From the NCBI RefSeq assembly GCF_016862995.1, contig NZ_BOOA01000001.1, forward strand, positions 62,001-126,000: a stretch of 64,000 nucleotides of DNA, read 5' to 3'. Positions 24,417-33,088 of the stretch are shown in pieces. Position numbers and translations under genes: made by a program. The first letter of the stretch is position 1. Each line of letters opens with the position of its first letter. This DNA is from Acrocarpospora phusangensis (GTDB lineage Bacteria; Actinomycetota; Actinomycetes; Streptosporangiales; Streptosporangiaceae). The notes under the pieces are model-generated. The model was not told where the DNA came from, ran no database searches, and worked only from the letters and a program-made list of their open reading frames with translations.

Positions 24417-25093
24417 GGGGCGCCCTTCGTGTCGGCGACGATGCGGCCGTCGACGATCTCGACCCGCCGGGGCAGGCGGGCCGCGAGGTCCCGGTCGTGG
24501 GTGACGATCGCGATGGTGGTGCCCTCGGCGTTGAGCCGTACCAGCAGGTCGAGCACGGCCTGGCCGTTGGCGGTGTCCAAGGCGCCGGTGGGCTCGTCGG
24601 CGAGGACCAGGGCGGGCTCGTTGACCAGGGCGCGGGCGACGGCGACGCGCTGCCGTTCGCCGCCGGAGAGCTGGTGCGGCAGGTGGCCGACGCGGCGGGA
24701 GAGCCCGACGCGGTCGAGGGCGGCCAGGGCGAGCGGGCGGCGCCTGCGGTGCGGCACCCCGGCGTAGAGCAGGCCGGTGGCCACGTTCTCGGCGGCGGTC
24801 AGCCCGTCGGTGAGGTGGAACTGCTGGAAGACGAAGCCGAGTGAACGGCCCCGCAGGGCGGACAGGCGCCGGTCGGAGAGCCCGGCCGCGTCCTGGCCGC
24901 CGATCTCCACGGTGCCGCTGGTGGGCCGGTCGAGGGTGCCCATGATGTTGAGCAGGGTGGACTTGCCCGAGCCGGACGGGCCGAGGATGGCGAGGAGTTC
25001 CCCCGCGTCGATCTCCAGGGAGACTCCGTCGAGCGCCGTCACCCCGCCCGGGTGGATCTTGCTCGCGTCCCGGACCCGGAGCACGGGGGTCAT
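24413..25093 (-). CDS. MacB-type ABC transporter ATP-binding protein
   Basis: 226 residues. All ABC motifs are present: Walker [11 protein letters not shown]-loop FQQFHL, signature [15 protein letters not shown], Walker [13 protein letters not shown] and H-loop THD. The ADEPTGALD and FQQFHL variants are typical of the LolD/MacB class. It overlaps both neighbours by four bases (ATGA), indicating translational coupling in the order fusion protein, ATPase, permease. Confidence 0.93.
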   Translation of the reverse strand: MTPVLRVRDASKIHPGGVTALDGVSLEIDAGELLAILGPSGSGKSTLLNIMGTLDRPTSGTVEIGGQDAAGLSDRRLSALRGRSLGFVFQQFHLTDGLTAAENVATGLLYAGVPHRRRRPLALAALDRVGLSRRVGHLPHQLSGGERQRVAVARALVNEPALVLADEPTGALDTANGQAVLDLLVRLNAEGTTIAIVTHDRDLAARLPRRVEIVDGRIVADTKGAP

Positions 25094-26154
25094 GAGCTGG
25101 TCACCACCGTCAGGCCGGGGGTGATCCCGGAGCCGCTGACCTCGACCATGCCCCGGGTGAACATGCCGGTCTCGGCGGCGACCAGCTTCCCGCCGGGCAG
25201 CTGGAGGGCGTAACCGCCTTCGCGGAGGGCGAGCAGCGCGCCGACCGGCACGGCGAGCACGTCCTCGCGCGCCTTGACCGTGAACCGCACCTCGACCCTG
25301 GCCGAGTCGACGGCTTTCACGTCGGAGCCCTTGCTGGGCGTGACGGTGACGTTGACCTGCGGGACGGTGCCGTCGGACCCGCCGTCGGTGACGGCGGCGC
25401 CGATCGCGGTGACCTTGGCGGGGATCTCGTCGCCGCTGGGCAGGACGACGGTGACGCGCATGCCCCGGCGGATCGTGCCCACGTCGACGGCGTTCACCGG
25501 CACGGTCACCACCTTCACCGCCCGGGTCACCGTGATCAGGTCTCCGGCGGCGGGGTCGCCGAGGCGGGCCTGTATCGAGCCGACCCGGACGGGACCGGGC
25601 AGGACGGCGACCTGTCCCAGGTCGAGCGTGCCCGTGGGCTTCAGCCCGAAGTCGAGCTGCCAGCGTTTGAGGGCGGCGCGCAGGCCGGCGGTGAGGACGT
25701 CCCCCGGGAGCGGCTTGGCGCGCGACACGCGCGACACGCGCGACACGCGCGCGGCCGGCGACGACCTCGGGCCGATGTCGTAGCCGAGCGCGGTCAGGTT
25801 GTCGGCCACCATGGTCACGTCCCGGCCCCGCAGCCCGATCTTGTCGAGTCTGCGGAAGAGCGGGGTGGCGCCGAAGAACGCCGGCACGGGACGGTCGTTC
25901 ACCCAGTAGAGCGGTGTGCCGCGCCGTACGGCCGCGCCCGTTTTCGGCAGGCGGGTCACCAGGCCCTCGCCCGCGCCGCGCACCGGTCGTGCCGCGCCGT
26001 ACCCGAGCGTGCCGGGCAGCGTACGCGTGTCCGACAGGTCGGTCCTGACCACCTCGGTGGTCGCGACGGAGGCTTTGGCGGGCGGGGGCGGCTCCGGTTC
26101 GCCCCGGGCGGCCAGCGCCACCGCGCCAGCGCCCCGGCGGCGACCCGCCGCCAC
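25090..26154 (-). CDS. Periplasmic adaptor/peptidoglycan-binding-like protein of the ABC exporter (N-terminus probably frameshifted)
   Basis: 354 residues from GTG 26154. It has a beta-barrel/lipoyl-type adaptor organisation: [20 protein letters not shown], a peptidoglycan-binding-like helical region ([21 protein letters not shown]) and C-terminal barrel strands ([19 protein letters not shown]). A membrane anchor is expected at the N-terminus but only a broken one ([11 protein letters not shown]) is in this frame. The preceding frame, from ATG 26201 or GTG 26189, reads [19 protein letters not shown], which looks like the missing basic start of the anchor. One base restored near 26125-26140 would join them. 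A mutation or a sequencing error is possible. Confidence 0.8.
   Translation of the reverse strand: MAAGRRRGAGAVALAARGEPEPPPPAKASVATTEVVRTDLSDTRTLPGTLGYGAARPVRGAGEGLVTRLPKTGAAVRRGTPLYWVNDRPVPAFFGATPLFRRLDKIGLRGRDVTMVADNLTALGYDIGPRSSPAARVSRVSRVSRAKPLPGDVLTAGLRAALKRWQLDFGLKPTGTLDLGQVAVLPGPVRVGSIQARLGDPAAGDLITVTRAVKVVTVPVNAVDVGTIRRGMRVTVVLPSGDEIPAKVTAIGAAVTDGGSDGTVPQVNVTVTPSKGSDVKAVDSARVEVRFTVKAREDVLAVPVGALLALREGGYALQLPGGKLVAAETGMFTRGMVEVSGSGITPGLTVVTSS
25721..25750. repeat. 9-bp tandem repeat within the adaptor gene
   Basis: CGCGACACG is repeated three times, plus CGCG. It encodes Arg-Val-Ser triplets in the linker between barrel and peptidoglycan-binding-like part. The reading frame is kept, so copy number could vary without loss of the gene. 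Confidence 0.8.
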
Positions 26155-26261
26155 CTCCTGACCTCGGCCGTGTCCGTGTCAACAGTCACCGGAGCCCCCA
26201 TCCTCGTCGTGTCCAGCTCGTGTCCAGCTCGGCATGACGGCGAGGATCGTGGGGAAATGTT

Positions 26262-26280
26262 AGGAACCCGTCAGGAACCC
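26262..26280. promoter_or_regulatory. Candidate OmpR-type direct repeat between the ABC operon and its response regulator
   Basis: AGGAACCC occurs at 26262-26269 and 26273-26280, 11 bp apart. It lies between the leftward ABC operon and the rightward regulator gene, so it could control both. The same heptamer pair precedes the lipoprotein gene. A separate direct duplication, GTGTCCAGCTC twice, lies at 26209-26230. Confidence 0.55.
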
Positions 26281-26336
26281 ATAGTCCTTCTGTGAACCGT
26301 CCAGGCCGGTTCACCGGCCACCCTAAACTCGCCGTT

Positions 26337-27038
26337 ATGTGCGCCTATGTCCTGGTTGCCGAGGACGACGAGAAGCAGGCGGACCTGCTCCGTCGTTACC
26401 TGGAGTGGGAGGGCCACACCGTCGGGCTCGTGCACGACGGGCGCTCGGTGCTGGACTCCGTCCGCCGCCGGGCCCCCGACCTGCTCGTGCTCGACGTCAT
26501 GATGCCGCGGGTCAGCGGGTTGGACGTGTGCCGCATCCTGCGCGCCGAGTCGGACCTGCCGATGCTCATGCTGACCGCCCGCGCGACCGAGGACGACCTG
26601 CTGCTCGGCCTCGACCTGGGCGCCGACGACTACGTGACCAAGCCGTACAGCCCGCGGGAGCTGATGGCCCGCATCCGCACCCTGCTCCGGCGCACCCGCC
26701 GGGTGGCCACGCCCGCCGATCCGCTGCTGCGGGTGGGCGACCTGGCCGTCGATCCGGTACGGCACGAGGTCAGCGTGGCCGGAAAGCCCGTCGAGTGCAC
26801 CCCCGGGGAGTTCCAGCTGCTGGAGCTGATGGTGTCGCAGCCGGGCCGGGTGTTCACCCGGGCGCAGATCCTGGAGCATCTGCACGGCTTCGACCGGCAC
26901 ATCACCTCCCGTACGGTGGACGTGCACGTGATGAACCTGCGCAGGAAGATCGAGCCGGAGCCGCGCAGGCCGGTACGGCTGGTGACCGTGTACGGCGTCG
27001 GGTACAAGCTGACCGACGGCCCGCATGACGCGGCGTGA
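26337..27038 (+). CDS. OmpR-family response regulator
   Basis: 233 residues. The receiver domain has D10/D11, phospho-acceptor D53 (LLVLDVMMPRVSG), a conserved Thr in MLTARATEDD and Lys in VTKPYSP. The C-terminal winged helix contains CTPGEFQLLELM and SRTVDVHVMNLRRK. No Shine-Dalgarno sequence is evident before ATG 26337. A TAAACT -10-like element ends seven bases before it, so the mRNA may be leaderless. It overlaps the kinase gene by 14 bases. The ABC operon is divergent from it, with a candidate binding site between. Confidence 0.93.
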   Translation: MCAYVLVAEDDEKQADLLRRYLEWEGHTVGLVHDGRSVLDSVRRRAPDLLVLDVMMPRVSGLDVCRILRAESDLPMLMLTARATEDDLLLGLDLGADDYVTKPYSPRELMARIRTLLRRTRRVATPADPLLRVGDLAVDPVRHEVSVAGKPVECTPGEFQLLELMVSQPGRVFTRAQILEHLHGFDRHITSRTVDVHVMNLRRKIEPEPRRPVRLVTVYGVGYKLTDGPHDAA

Positions 27039-28818
27039 CGTGCCGCTGCGCCGCAGCCTGCTGCTCCGGCTGCTCGCGGTGACCATGCTGGTGTCGGTCT
27101 GCTCGATCGCGGCGACCGCCTGGCTGACCGTGCGGAGCACCACCGTGGCGCTGCGTCAGGAGCAGGGGCAGGCGCTGGCCGACGACGCGCGTGTCTATGA
27201 CGCCCTGCTGGGGTACGCGGCCGGTCATTCGTCGTGGCGGGGGGCGTCGCAGACCGTACAGCGGCTGGCGCGGGAGACCGGGCACCGGATCACACTGACC
27301 ACCGAGGAGCGGGAGCCGCTGTTCGACTCCGACCCCGGGCCGGTGACGCTGCCCGCCAAGCCGACGGCGGTGATCGAGCCGCTGGCCGTGGACACCCCGG
27401 AGCACATCGATCCGCGCGCGGTCGGGCCCTTCCGGCTGCCCGCCGGTGAGCGCGACCTGCTGCGGGCCGCCGCGCAGCGTCGCGCCGCCTGCCTGCGGGA
27501 CGCCTTCGTGAACGTCACCGCGACCGTCGCGGAGAGACCCGGCGGGCGGTCGTTTCTGGAGATCCGCAACATCGACCCGGCCACGTCCAGGTGCGCCAGC
27601 ACGGTCCTGGACGAGCTGACGCCCACGGAGACGAAGGCGCTGGCCCAGCTCGGGAAGCTGGTGAACGGCTGCCTCAAGAAGCGGGACATGCCCGAGGTGC
27701 GGCTCGGGCTGGACTTCAGCTGGTCGCCTCTCCCGGCGCCGGCCGCCCGGGACGCGGCACCCGCGGGGAATCTCACCAAGACCGTGCAGGAGTGCATCGT
27801 CGGGAGCCGCCGCGAGCAGCTCGAACCGTATGTCGCGCCGGCCGCGCTGCTCTTCGTCGGCAGCCGCGCCGGGCCGCCCTCGACGATCTTCGACCTGTCG
27901 TCGGCCAACCAGGTCAGGATCGCCGGGGTCGCGGCGGCGGTGCTGCTGGTCACCCTGACCGTGACCGTCCTGGCCGGGGTGCAGCTGGTCAGGCCGCTGC
28001 GGGCGCTCACCGGCGCGGTACGGCGGATGGAGGAAGGCGACCTCTCCCCCAGCGTGCGCATCGGCAGGAAGGACGAGATCGGCAGCCTGGCGGAAGCGTT
28101 CAACGCCATGTCCACCCGGCGCGCCCAGCTGGAAGAACTGCGCAAGGCGATGGTCGGCGACGTCGCGCACGAGCTGCGCACCCCGCTGAGCAACATCAGG
28201 GGATGGCTGGAGGCGGCCGAGGACGGCGTCGTCGCCCCCGACCGGGCGCTCATGTCGTCCCTGCTGGAGGAGGCCCTGCTGCTCCAGCACATCATCGACG
28301 ACCTGCGCGACCTGGCCGAGGCCGACGCCGGCGAACTCCGCCTCCACAAGGAGACCTTCGACGTCACCGACCTGCTCGCCCAGGTCGCCAAAGTCCACCG
28401 CGGCAACGCGACCACCGCCGGTGTCACCCTCTCAACCCCGTCCGACGCCCCCTTGGACCTCCACGCCGATCCCGTACGGCTCCGCCAGGCCGTCGCCAAC
28501 CTCGTCTCCAACGCGGTACGGCACACGCCCCCCGGCGGCACCGTCACCCTCAGCGCCCACCGCGACGGCCCAGCCACCGTGATCGAGGTCGCCGACACCG
28601 GCACCGGCATCGGCGCCGAGGACCTGCCCCTGATCTTCGAACGCTTCTGGCGCGTGGACCTGTCCCGCAACCGCCGCACCGGCGGCAGCGGCCTCGGCCT
28701 CTCCATCGTCCGCAAACTCACCGAAGCCCACGGCGGCACCGCCACCGCCACCAGCACCCCCGGCCACGGCTCCACATTCGCCCTCCGCCTGCCCCGGGGG
28801 GACGATCACCCGGCTTGA
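27025..28818 (+). CDS. Membrane sensor histidine kinase partnering the OmpR regulator
   Basis: 597 residues. TM1 is near 12-33 and TM2 near 295-317, enclosing a large extracytoplasmic domain (about 260 residues) with several cysteines (AACLRDAF, RCASTV, NGCLKK, ECIVG) that could form disulfides. HAMP follows (LVRPLRALTGAVRRMEEGDL). The H-box is HELRTPL with His382, then N-box NLVSNAVRHTPPGG and G-boxes DTGTGIGAEDL and GGSGLGLSIV. It should sense an envelope ligand and control the adjacent exporter. It starts within the regulator gene, so the two are cotranslated. Confidence 0.92.
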   Translation: MTRRDVPLRRSLLLRLLAVTMLVSVCSIAATAWLTVRSTTVALRQEQGQALADDARVYDALLGYAAGHSSWRGASQTVQRLARETGHRITLTTEEREPLFDSDPGPVTLPAKPTAVIEPLAVDTPEHIDPRAVGPFRLPAGERDLLRAAAQRRAACLRDAFVNVTATVAERPGGRSFLEIRNIDPATSRCASTVLDELTPTETKALAQLGKLVNGCLKKRDMPEVRLGLDFSWSPLPAPAARDAAPAGNLTKTVQECIVGSRREQLEPYVAPAALLFVGSRAGPPSTIFDLSSANQVRIAGVAAAVLLVTLTVTVLAGVQLVRPLRALTGAVRRMEEGDLSPSVRIGRKDEIGSLAEAFNAMSTRRAQLEELRKAMVGDVAHELRTPLSNIRGWLEAAEDGVVAPDRALMSSLLEEALLLQHIIDDLRDLAEADAGELRLHKETFDVTDLLAQVAKVHRGNATTAGVTLSTPSDAPLDLHADPVRLRQAVANLVSNAVRHTPPGGTVTLSAHRDGPATVIEVADTGTGIGAEDLPLIFERFWRVDLSRNRRTGGSGLGLSIVRKLTEAHGGTATATSTPGHGSTFALRLPRGDDHPA

Positions 28819-28936
28819 CCTGCCGGGCCCGCGCCGTTATCCGGCGCCGTTAACACAGGTGACGCTTCTCGCCGCACCGGCGCCAAGAGCGGCCGGGGCA
28901 TTCCTCTGGACCCTACTTACGCTCTTCTTGTCCCGG

Positions 28937-29125
28937 TTGGTGTGCCTCAGCCGCAGTGACGTGCGAGCGCACCCGCCGCGATCCTCGGCGCCCGAATCCA
29001 GACAGGCGAAAGTTGGTGTGCCCCGGCCGCGGCGACGTGCGAGCGCACCCGCCGCGATTCTCGGTGCCCGAATTCAGGCAGGCGATAGTTGGTGTGCCCG
29101 GCCCCGGCGACGTGTGACCGCACCC
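28937..29125. repeat. 76-bp tandem repeats, two full copies and one partial
   Basis: Copies start at 28937, 29013 and 29089, each with TTGGTGTGCC. The first two are 76 bp and differ at a few positions; the third is degenerate and ends near 29125. Each full copy holds the palindrome GTGCGAGCGCAC. Frames through the repeat give only Arg/Pro-rich sequence. The region 28819-29156 contains no gene I can support. Confidence 0.75.
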
Positions 29126-29140
29126 CTCCGGCGGTCACAC
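29112..29140. terminator. Stem-loop between the kinase gene and the convergent small gene
   Basis: GTGTGACCGC (29112-29121) pairs perfectly with GCGGTCACAC (29131-29140) around nine bases. The loop and 3' arm are part of an 18-base direct repeat present twice (29121-29138 and 29143-29160), the second copy reaching the stop of the small gene. A bidirectional terminator is likely. Confidence 0.5.
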
Positions 29141-29156
29141 GTCACCCCTCCGGCGG

Positions 29157-29504
29157 TCACAGCTTGCCGACGAGGGCCACTATCAAGGTGGCGACGCCGG
29201 TTTGGACGGCGGTGAGGATTGCTTCCTTGGCGCCGCCAGCGATGGCTGTGCCCAGGGCGCGGAGGCGGCCCGGCTCGGATTCGACGGCGGCGACCACGGC
29301 GGCGGGGTCGGTGACCGTGCCGTCTGGTGTGACCGCGCCGGTGCGGGTCAGGGTGGTGATGAAGGCGCGTAGTTCGGCGACGGCGGCGTCGATCTCGGCG
29401 CGGGAGGCTCCCTCGCCGGAGTTGTTGACCGTGATGATGCTGCCGGAGCCGTGCTGCACGTAGCTGTCGCGGCCGACGCTGGTCCCGTATACGTAGTCGG
29501 GCAT
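29157..29504 (-). CDS. Small protein with GRDSYVQHGSGS motif
   Basis: 115 residues, unrecognised. The N-terminus YGTSVGRDSYVQHGSGSIIT resembles the C-terminal end of the upstream gene product (ARDKYEQRGADSRITVNG). A helical middle region (AEIDAAVAELRAFITTL) is followed by a hydrophobic C-terminal segment (TAVQTGVATLIVALVGKL) that could be a membrane anchor or pore-like helix. The start is ATG 29504 with GAGG eight bases upstream. It is ten bases downstream of the DUF6232-like gene and surely cotranscribed. The organisation suggests partners or an effector and its carrier; this is inference. Confidence 0.65.
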   Translation of the reverse strand: MPDYVYGTSVGRDSYVQHGSGSIITVNNSGEGASRAEIDAAVAELRAFITTLTRTGAVTPDGTVTDPAAVVAAVESEPGRLRALGTAIAGGAKEAILTAVQTGVATLIVALVGKL

Positions 29505-29514
29505 TTCGTACACC

Positions 29515-30087
29515 TCATCCGTTGACGGTGATGCGGCTGTCCGCGCCGCGCTGCTCGTACTTGTCCCGGGCGACCTTGTCGCCGAGGACCAGGTCGCCGC
29601 CGACGTGGACGATGCGCTCCTGATCGGGCGGGTCCTCGATGGCGCTGACGATCTCGCCTTCGATCCGGTGGATCTCGTCTCTGGCGGTGCCGGAGAGGGC
29701 CGTGAACTGGGTGCCGGCCGTCTCGATCACCAGGGCGTACCGGCGGCGGCGGAAGATCAGCCGGTAGAGGAGCAGTCCCAGCAGGTACACGATCCGCACG
29801 CCGCCCAGGATGGCCGCGCCGGTCGTGAACTGGCCGGCGGCCTCCTCCAGGTTGAATCCCGCGTCCACGTCCAGTTCCGGCAGGGCCACGTACGCCGCCG
29901 CCGCGAGCGCGCCGACCAGCGCCAGGGTGACCGCGATGCCCTTCAGCGGGTAGAACGTCGCCGACCGGCCGCTCCACACGAGCCGCAGGGTCCGTACCCG
30001 CGAGATGTTCGCCAGCGGGTACACCTCATGCCCGATCCGGACGACCCGCTTGCTGATCCGGATCTCGCCTACCTGCCGCTTTCCCAT
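29515..30087 (-). CDS. DUF6232-like membrane protein with C-terminal GD-RDKYEQRG motif
   Basis: 190 residues. The N-terminal EIRISKRVVRIGHEVYPLAN is the pattern I associate with DUF6232, a family of unknown function common in actinomycetes. Two hydrophobic segments are near 50-68 and 94-112, followed by a cytoplasmic region containing VIETAGTQFTALSG. The tail HVGGDLVLGDKVARDKYEQR shares a motif with the N-terminus of the next gene product. It is the first gene of a two-gene operon and is divergent from the large polytopic protein at 30254. Confidence 0.75.
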   Translation of the reverse strand: MGKRQVGEIRISKRVVRIGHEVYPLANISRVRTLRLVWSGRSATFYPLKGIAVTLALVGALAAAAYVALPELDVDAGFNLEEAAGQFTTGAAILGGVRIVYLLGLLLYRLIFRRRRYALVIETAGTQFTALSGTARDEIHRIEGEIVSAIEDPPDQERIVHVGGDLVLGDKVARDKYEQRGADSRITVNG

Positions 30088-30253
30088 CTCGGCCTCACCT
30101 TCACGTTCACGCGAAGAACGGCTTCATGGTCACCCGGCCACAGGAGGCGGCGAGAGAGTATCCCCCTACTCAACCCGTCGCCGACGTAGCCCGCCTCGTC
30201 ACGGTTTGAGCATTCCGCTGGCGCGGGCGGAGCCACGGACCCACCATCGAACC

Positions 30254-33043
30254 GTGGCGCCGAGGCACTCCCCATGGCGGAGCACGCTCCGGCGGATACT
30301 CGCCGTAATCCTCGCGGCAGGCACCGTGACCGTGTACGCGCTGCTCATCCGCGAGGTGGCGACGGACACCTCCCGCCTGCCCACCCGGGCCCCCGCGAAC
30401 GCGCCGACTCCCGATCTCCCGGGTCCCTCCGGCGCGGAGCCCGACCCGCCCGTCAACGGCGCGAGCTGGTGGGCCCTCGGCCATCCCCGCCGCTCGGCCG
30501 TGACCACCGTGCGGATCGCCCAGGCCACCCAGGCGGACCTGGCCGTTCTCCAGGGCGTCGATCTCTCCGAAGGTGAGACCCCCGTCAAGGTGACCATGAC
30601 GATCGAGGTCTCGGCCGACCCCGCCGATCCCATCGTCGAGGAGGTCCGCACCGGGGGAATGCAGGCTTACGAACTGTTCGAATACGGCCACGGCAGCCTG
30701 TACCCCGAAACCACCCGCAACGATCTCCGGGCGGGTCTGGATTCCGCGATCACCCTCAGGTTCGCGGGCGGGCAGACCAGCGCGACAGTGGCGACGAGGT
30801 GGACATATCTCGGCACAGTCGCCAACAGCGCAGCCCTCGAACTCAACTATTTCGCCCCGTATCCGCCCTCAAGGCTACGCACCTACGGCGGACCGGCCAT
30901 CGACGCCCACACCGTACGAATCGTCGCGGACGGCTGGGACATCGCGGGGGTCACCGGGCAGACACCCACCTCCCAGGCTGATCACCAAATGGAACTGCGT
31001 GGCCAGTCGGACTTCCAGGTCGCGCTGACCCGAACAGGCCATAACCCGTACGTGGAACTGTTCCTCCCGGACACGGCAGAGGACGAGGACACCGAAGAAG
31101 GCGTCGAGTGGAACACGGTCGCGGTCTGGTCCGCGGTCGCGGCCCTGCTGATCGCCGCCGGATGCGGGGTGCGCGCCCTCGGGCGAACTTGGTGGCGCGA
31201 CCGCCGCAACCACCTGCTCGTGGCCGTGACGGCGGCGGTGTCCGGTGGCGTCGCCGCAGTCGCCGCGCAGGCCGAGCCGAGCCTGCTTCCCGGAGCGCCG
31301 AACCGGGTGCTGTCCGCCGCCTGGACCACGCTGGCGAGACGGAGCTGGGAGGACCTGAGCGCGCTCGCGCTGTGGACGAGCGTGGGTCTGGTGCTGCTGG
31401 CCCTTCCCGCCCTGCTGGTCTCGCACACGATCAAACGGCGCGGCCAGATGCCCTGGTCCAGCTGGGCACTCCGCGATCTCGTCGTCACCCTGGCCATCGT
31501 CCCGGCGATCCTCCTCGTCGTGTCGGCACGTGTCGAGGATGGCCCGGAGTATGCGCCATGGCTGGCCTTGGCGCTGCTGTGTCCCGTGGGTGCCGCAGTG
31601 CTCGCAGAGCCTACGAGAATGCCGGACTCCTATCTGCGCGCGACCGTGGCGATCGCGGCCGCGCTGTCCTGCCTCGCTCTACTGGTCTTCACGCGGAACC
31701 TGCTGATCGGTCTGTATCCCGCCGTGTGGGTCATCGGCCTGGTCTTCGCGGTTCTCTGGTCACCGATCGCCATCGCCGGGGTGGCGCTCGCGGTGGGCCG
31801 ATGGTCCCGGCCACACGCTCTGCTGAGCCTCGCGGCCACGGTCGTCATCTTCGTCTGGCCGATCTCCAGGAGCGATTCGACACCGTACCTCTCCGCCGAC
31901 GATGCGAAGGCTGTGCTGTTCTCCCTCGTCGTTCAGAGTCTGGGCCTCCTGGTCCTGCTCGTGTGCCTGCTCATGCTGCTGAGGCTCTTCCGTCTCGGCC
32001 GGTCGCCCGGCGCGATCGTGGCTCGGGAGCCGTATGCGACGGTCGCCGGCATCCTGGTCGTGGCCTACATGGTCGGCAACGGCGGCGACGAACTCGCCGC
32101 CCTGGTCGCCTTCGCCTCCATGGTCTGGCTGACGACCGGTGCTCCGGCCCGCCGTTCGAACGAGCAGGCCACCAAACTGGCCACCGAACTGGCCACCGAG
32201 CCGGCAATCGAACTGGCCGAGGTCTCGCCCGCCGAGCATCGGCGGCTCGTCCGGTCGGCCCTGCGCCTGCGGCTGCTGCGGGCCTCGGAGGAGGATCTCT
32301 TCCGGACCAGCGGCGCCCGCCTGGCCGGCGGCGAGATGACGGTGTCCGAACTCGACGGCAAGGCGCGCGAGCTCGAGGAGGCGATCGCGCGCCGGGAGGA
32401 GGGTCTGGATCCCGACCTGGCCTTCGCCACCTCGGGTGGCCGCACCCCGGCGGCCAACGGCCTCACCGCCGCCGCGGTGGCGCTCGTGCTCACCCTGCCG
32501 CTGACGATCACGCAGGGGCTGGAGAACACCGGGCTCTCGATCCAGGAGATGTACAACAGCCGGTTCCTCATCGCGCTGCCCGCCTTCGGGCTGGTCTACG
32601 GCTACTTCTACCCGAGGATCCGCGGCGAGCTTCCGATCACCAAGGGCCTGTTCCTCATGGTGGCGGCCCTGGTGACGGAGCTGTCGAGCTATCTGCCCAG
32701 CCTGACCGACGGCAGCACCGATCTGGCCGACCGCCTCTACGTGATCGCGATCGTGCTGGGCAACACCGCGATCCTCGGGCTCGGCCTGGGGCTGTTCTGG
32801 GAGTGGCGGCTGATGCGCCTCGCGGGCGAACCGTGGTCACGGATCCGCAACGTCCGCAATGTCCGCTCGCTCACCGCGCCGCTCGCGGCCATCCTCATCG
32901 CGGCCGGCACCGCGGCGGCGACGTCCCTGGCGGGAGCCGCGGCCACCGAGATCTTCCAGTCACCGTCCGCGGAGCAGACCACGGGACAGACCGGAGGGCA
33001 GACCGGGCCCCCAGGTCAGACCGCGCCGAGCCCACGCCCGTGA
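30254..33043 (+). CDS. Large polytopic membrane protein (DUF6185-like)
   Basis: About 929 residues from GTG 30254. One N-terminal membrane segment (LRRILAVILAAGTVTVYALL) is followed by an extracytoplasmic beta-rich domain of about 270 residues, then a long series of hydrophobic helices interrupted by a charged cytoplasmic coiled region (SPAEHRRLVRSALRLRLLRA, SELDGKARELEEAIARREEG) and further helices. It ends with a Gln/Thr/Gly-rich low-complexity tail. I associate this organisation with DUF6185, but only from memory. The start is uncertain: a TTG at 30206 is also in frame and neither has a clear ribosome-binding site. Confidence 0.65.
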   Translation: MAPRHSPWRSTLRRILAVILAAGTVTVYALLIREVATDTSRLPTRAPANAPTPDLPGPSGAEPDPPVNGASWWALGHPRRSAVTTVRIAQATQADLAVLQGVDLSEGETPVKVTMTIEVSADPADPIVEEVRTGGMQAYELFEYGHGSLYPETTRNDLRAGLDSAITLRFAGGQTSATVATRWTYLGTVANSAALELNYFAPYPPSRLRTYGGPAIDAHTVRIVADGWDIAGVTGQTPTSQADHQMELRGQSDFQVALTRTGHNPYVELFLPDTAEDEDTEEGVEWNTVAVWSAVAALLIAAGCGVRALGRTWWRDRRNHLLVAVTAAVSGGVAAVAAQAEPSLLPGAPNRVLSAAWTTLARRSWEDLSALALWTSVGLVLLALPALLVSHTIKRRGQMPWSSWALRDLVVTLAIVPAILLVVSARVEDGPEYAPWLALALLCPVGAAVLAEPTRMPDSYLRATVAIAAALSCLALLVFTRNLLIGLYPAVWVIGLVFAVLWSPIAIAGVALAVGRWSRPHALLSLAATVVIFVWPISRSDSTPYLSADDAKAVLFSLVVQSLGLLVLLVCLLMLLRLFRLGRSPGAIVAREPYATVAGILVVAYMVGNGGDELAALVAFASMVWLTTGAPARRSNEQATKLATELATEPAIELAEVSPAEHRRLVRSALRLRLLRASEEDLFRTSGARLAGGEMTVSELDGKARELEEAIARREEGLDPDLAFATSGGRTPAANGLTAAAVALVLTLPLTITQGLENTGLSIQEMYNSRFLIALPAFGLVYGYFYPRIRGELPITKGLFLMVAALVTELSSYLPSLTDGSTDLADRLYVIAIVLGNTAILGLGLGLFWEWRLMRLAGEPWSRIRNVRNVRSLTAPLAAILIAAGTAAATSLAGAAATEIFQSPSAEQTTGQTGGQTGPPGQTAPSPRP

Positions 33044-33044
33044 A

Positions 33045-33076
33045 CGGGGCTCCCGCCGTACGAGACGGAAGCCCCG
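33045..33076. terminator. Bidirectional stem-loop between convergent genes
   Basis: CGGGGCT (33045-33051) pairs with AGCCCCG (33070-33076), with inner CCGT/ACGG pairing. It lies between the stops of the polytopic membrane protein and the sugar isomerase. Confidence 0.55.
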
Positions 33077-33088
33077 CGGAACGGAGGG

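Noticed and set aside
26209-26230. GTGTCCAGCTC direct duplication as the regulator-binding site
   Set aside because: It occurs only once in the window and, unlike the AGGAACC pair, is not found upstream of the lipoprotein; kept only as a note.
28937-29125. CRISPR array
   Set aside because: The period is 76 bp with near-continuous identity and only two to three copies; there is no repeat-spacer alternation and no cas gene.
28859-29215. Open frame through the 76-bp repeats
   Set aside because: The translation is Arg/Pro/Ala low complexity and repeats with the DNA unit; no ribosome-binding site and no conserved motif.
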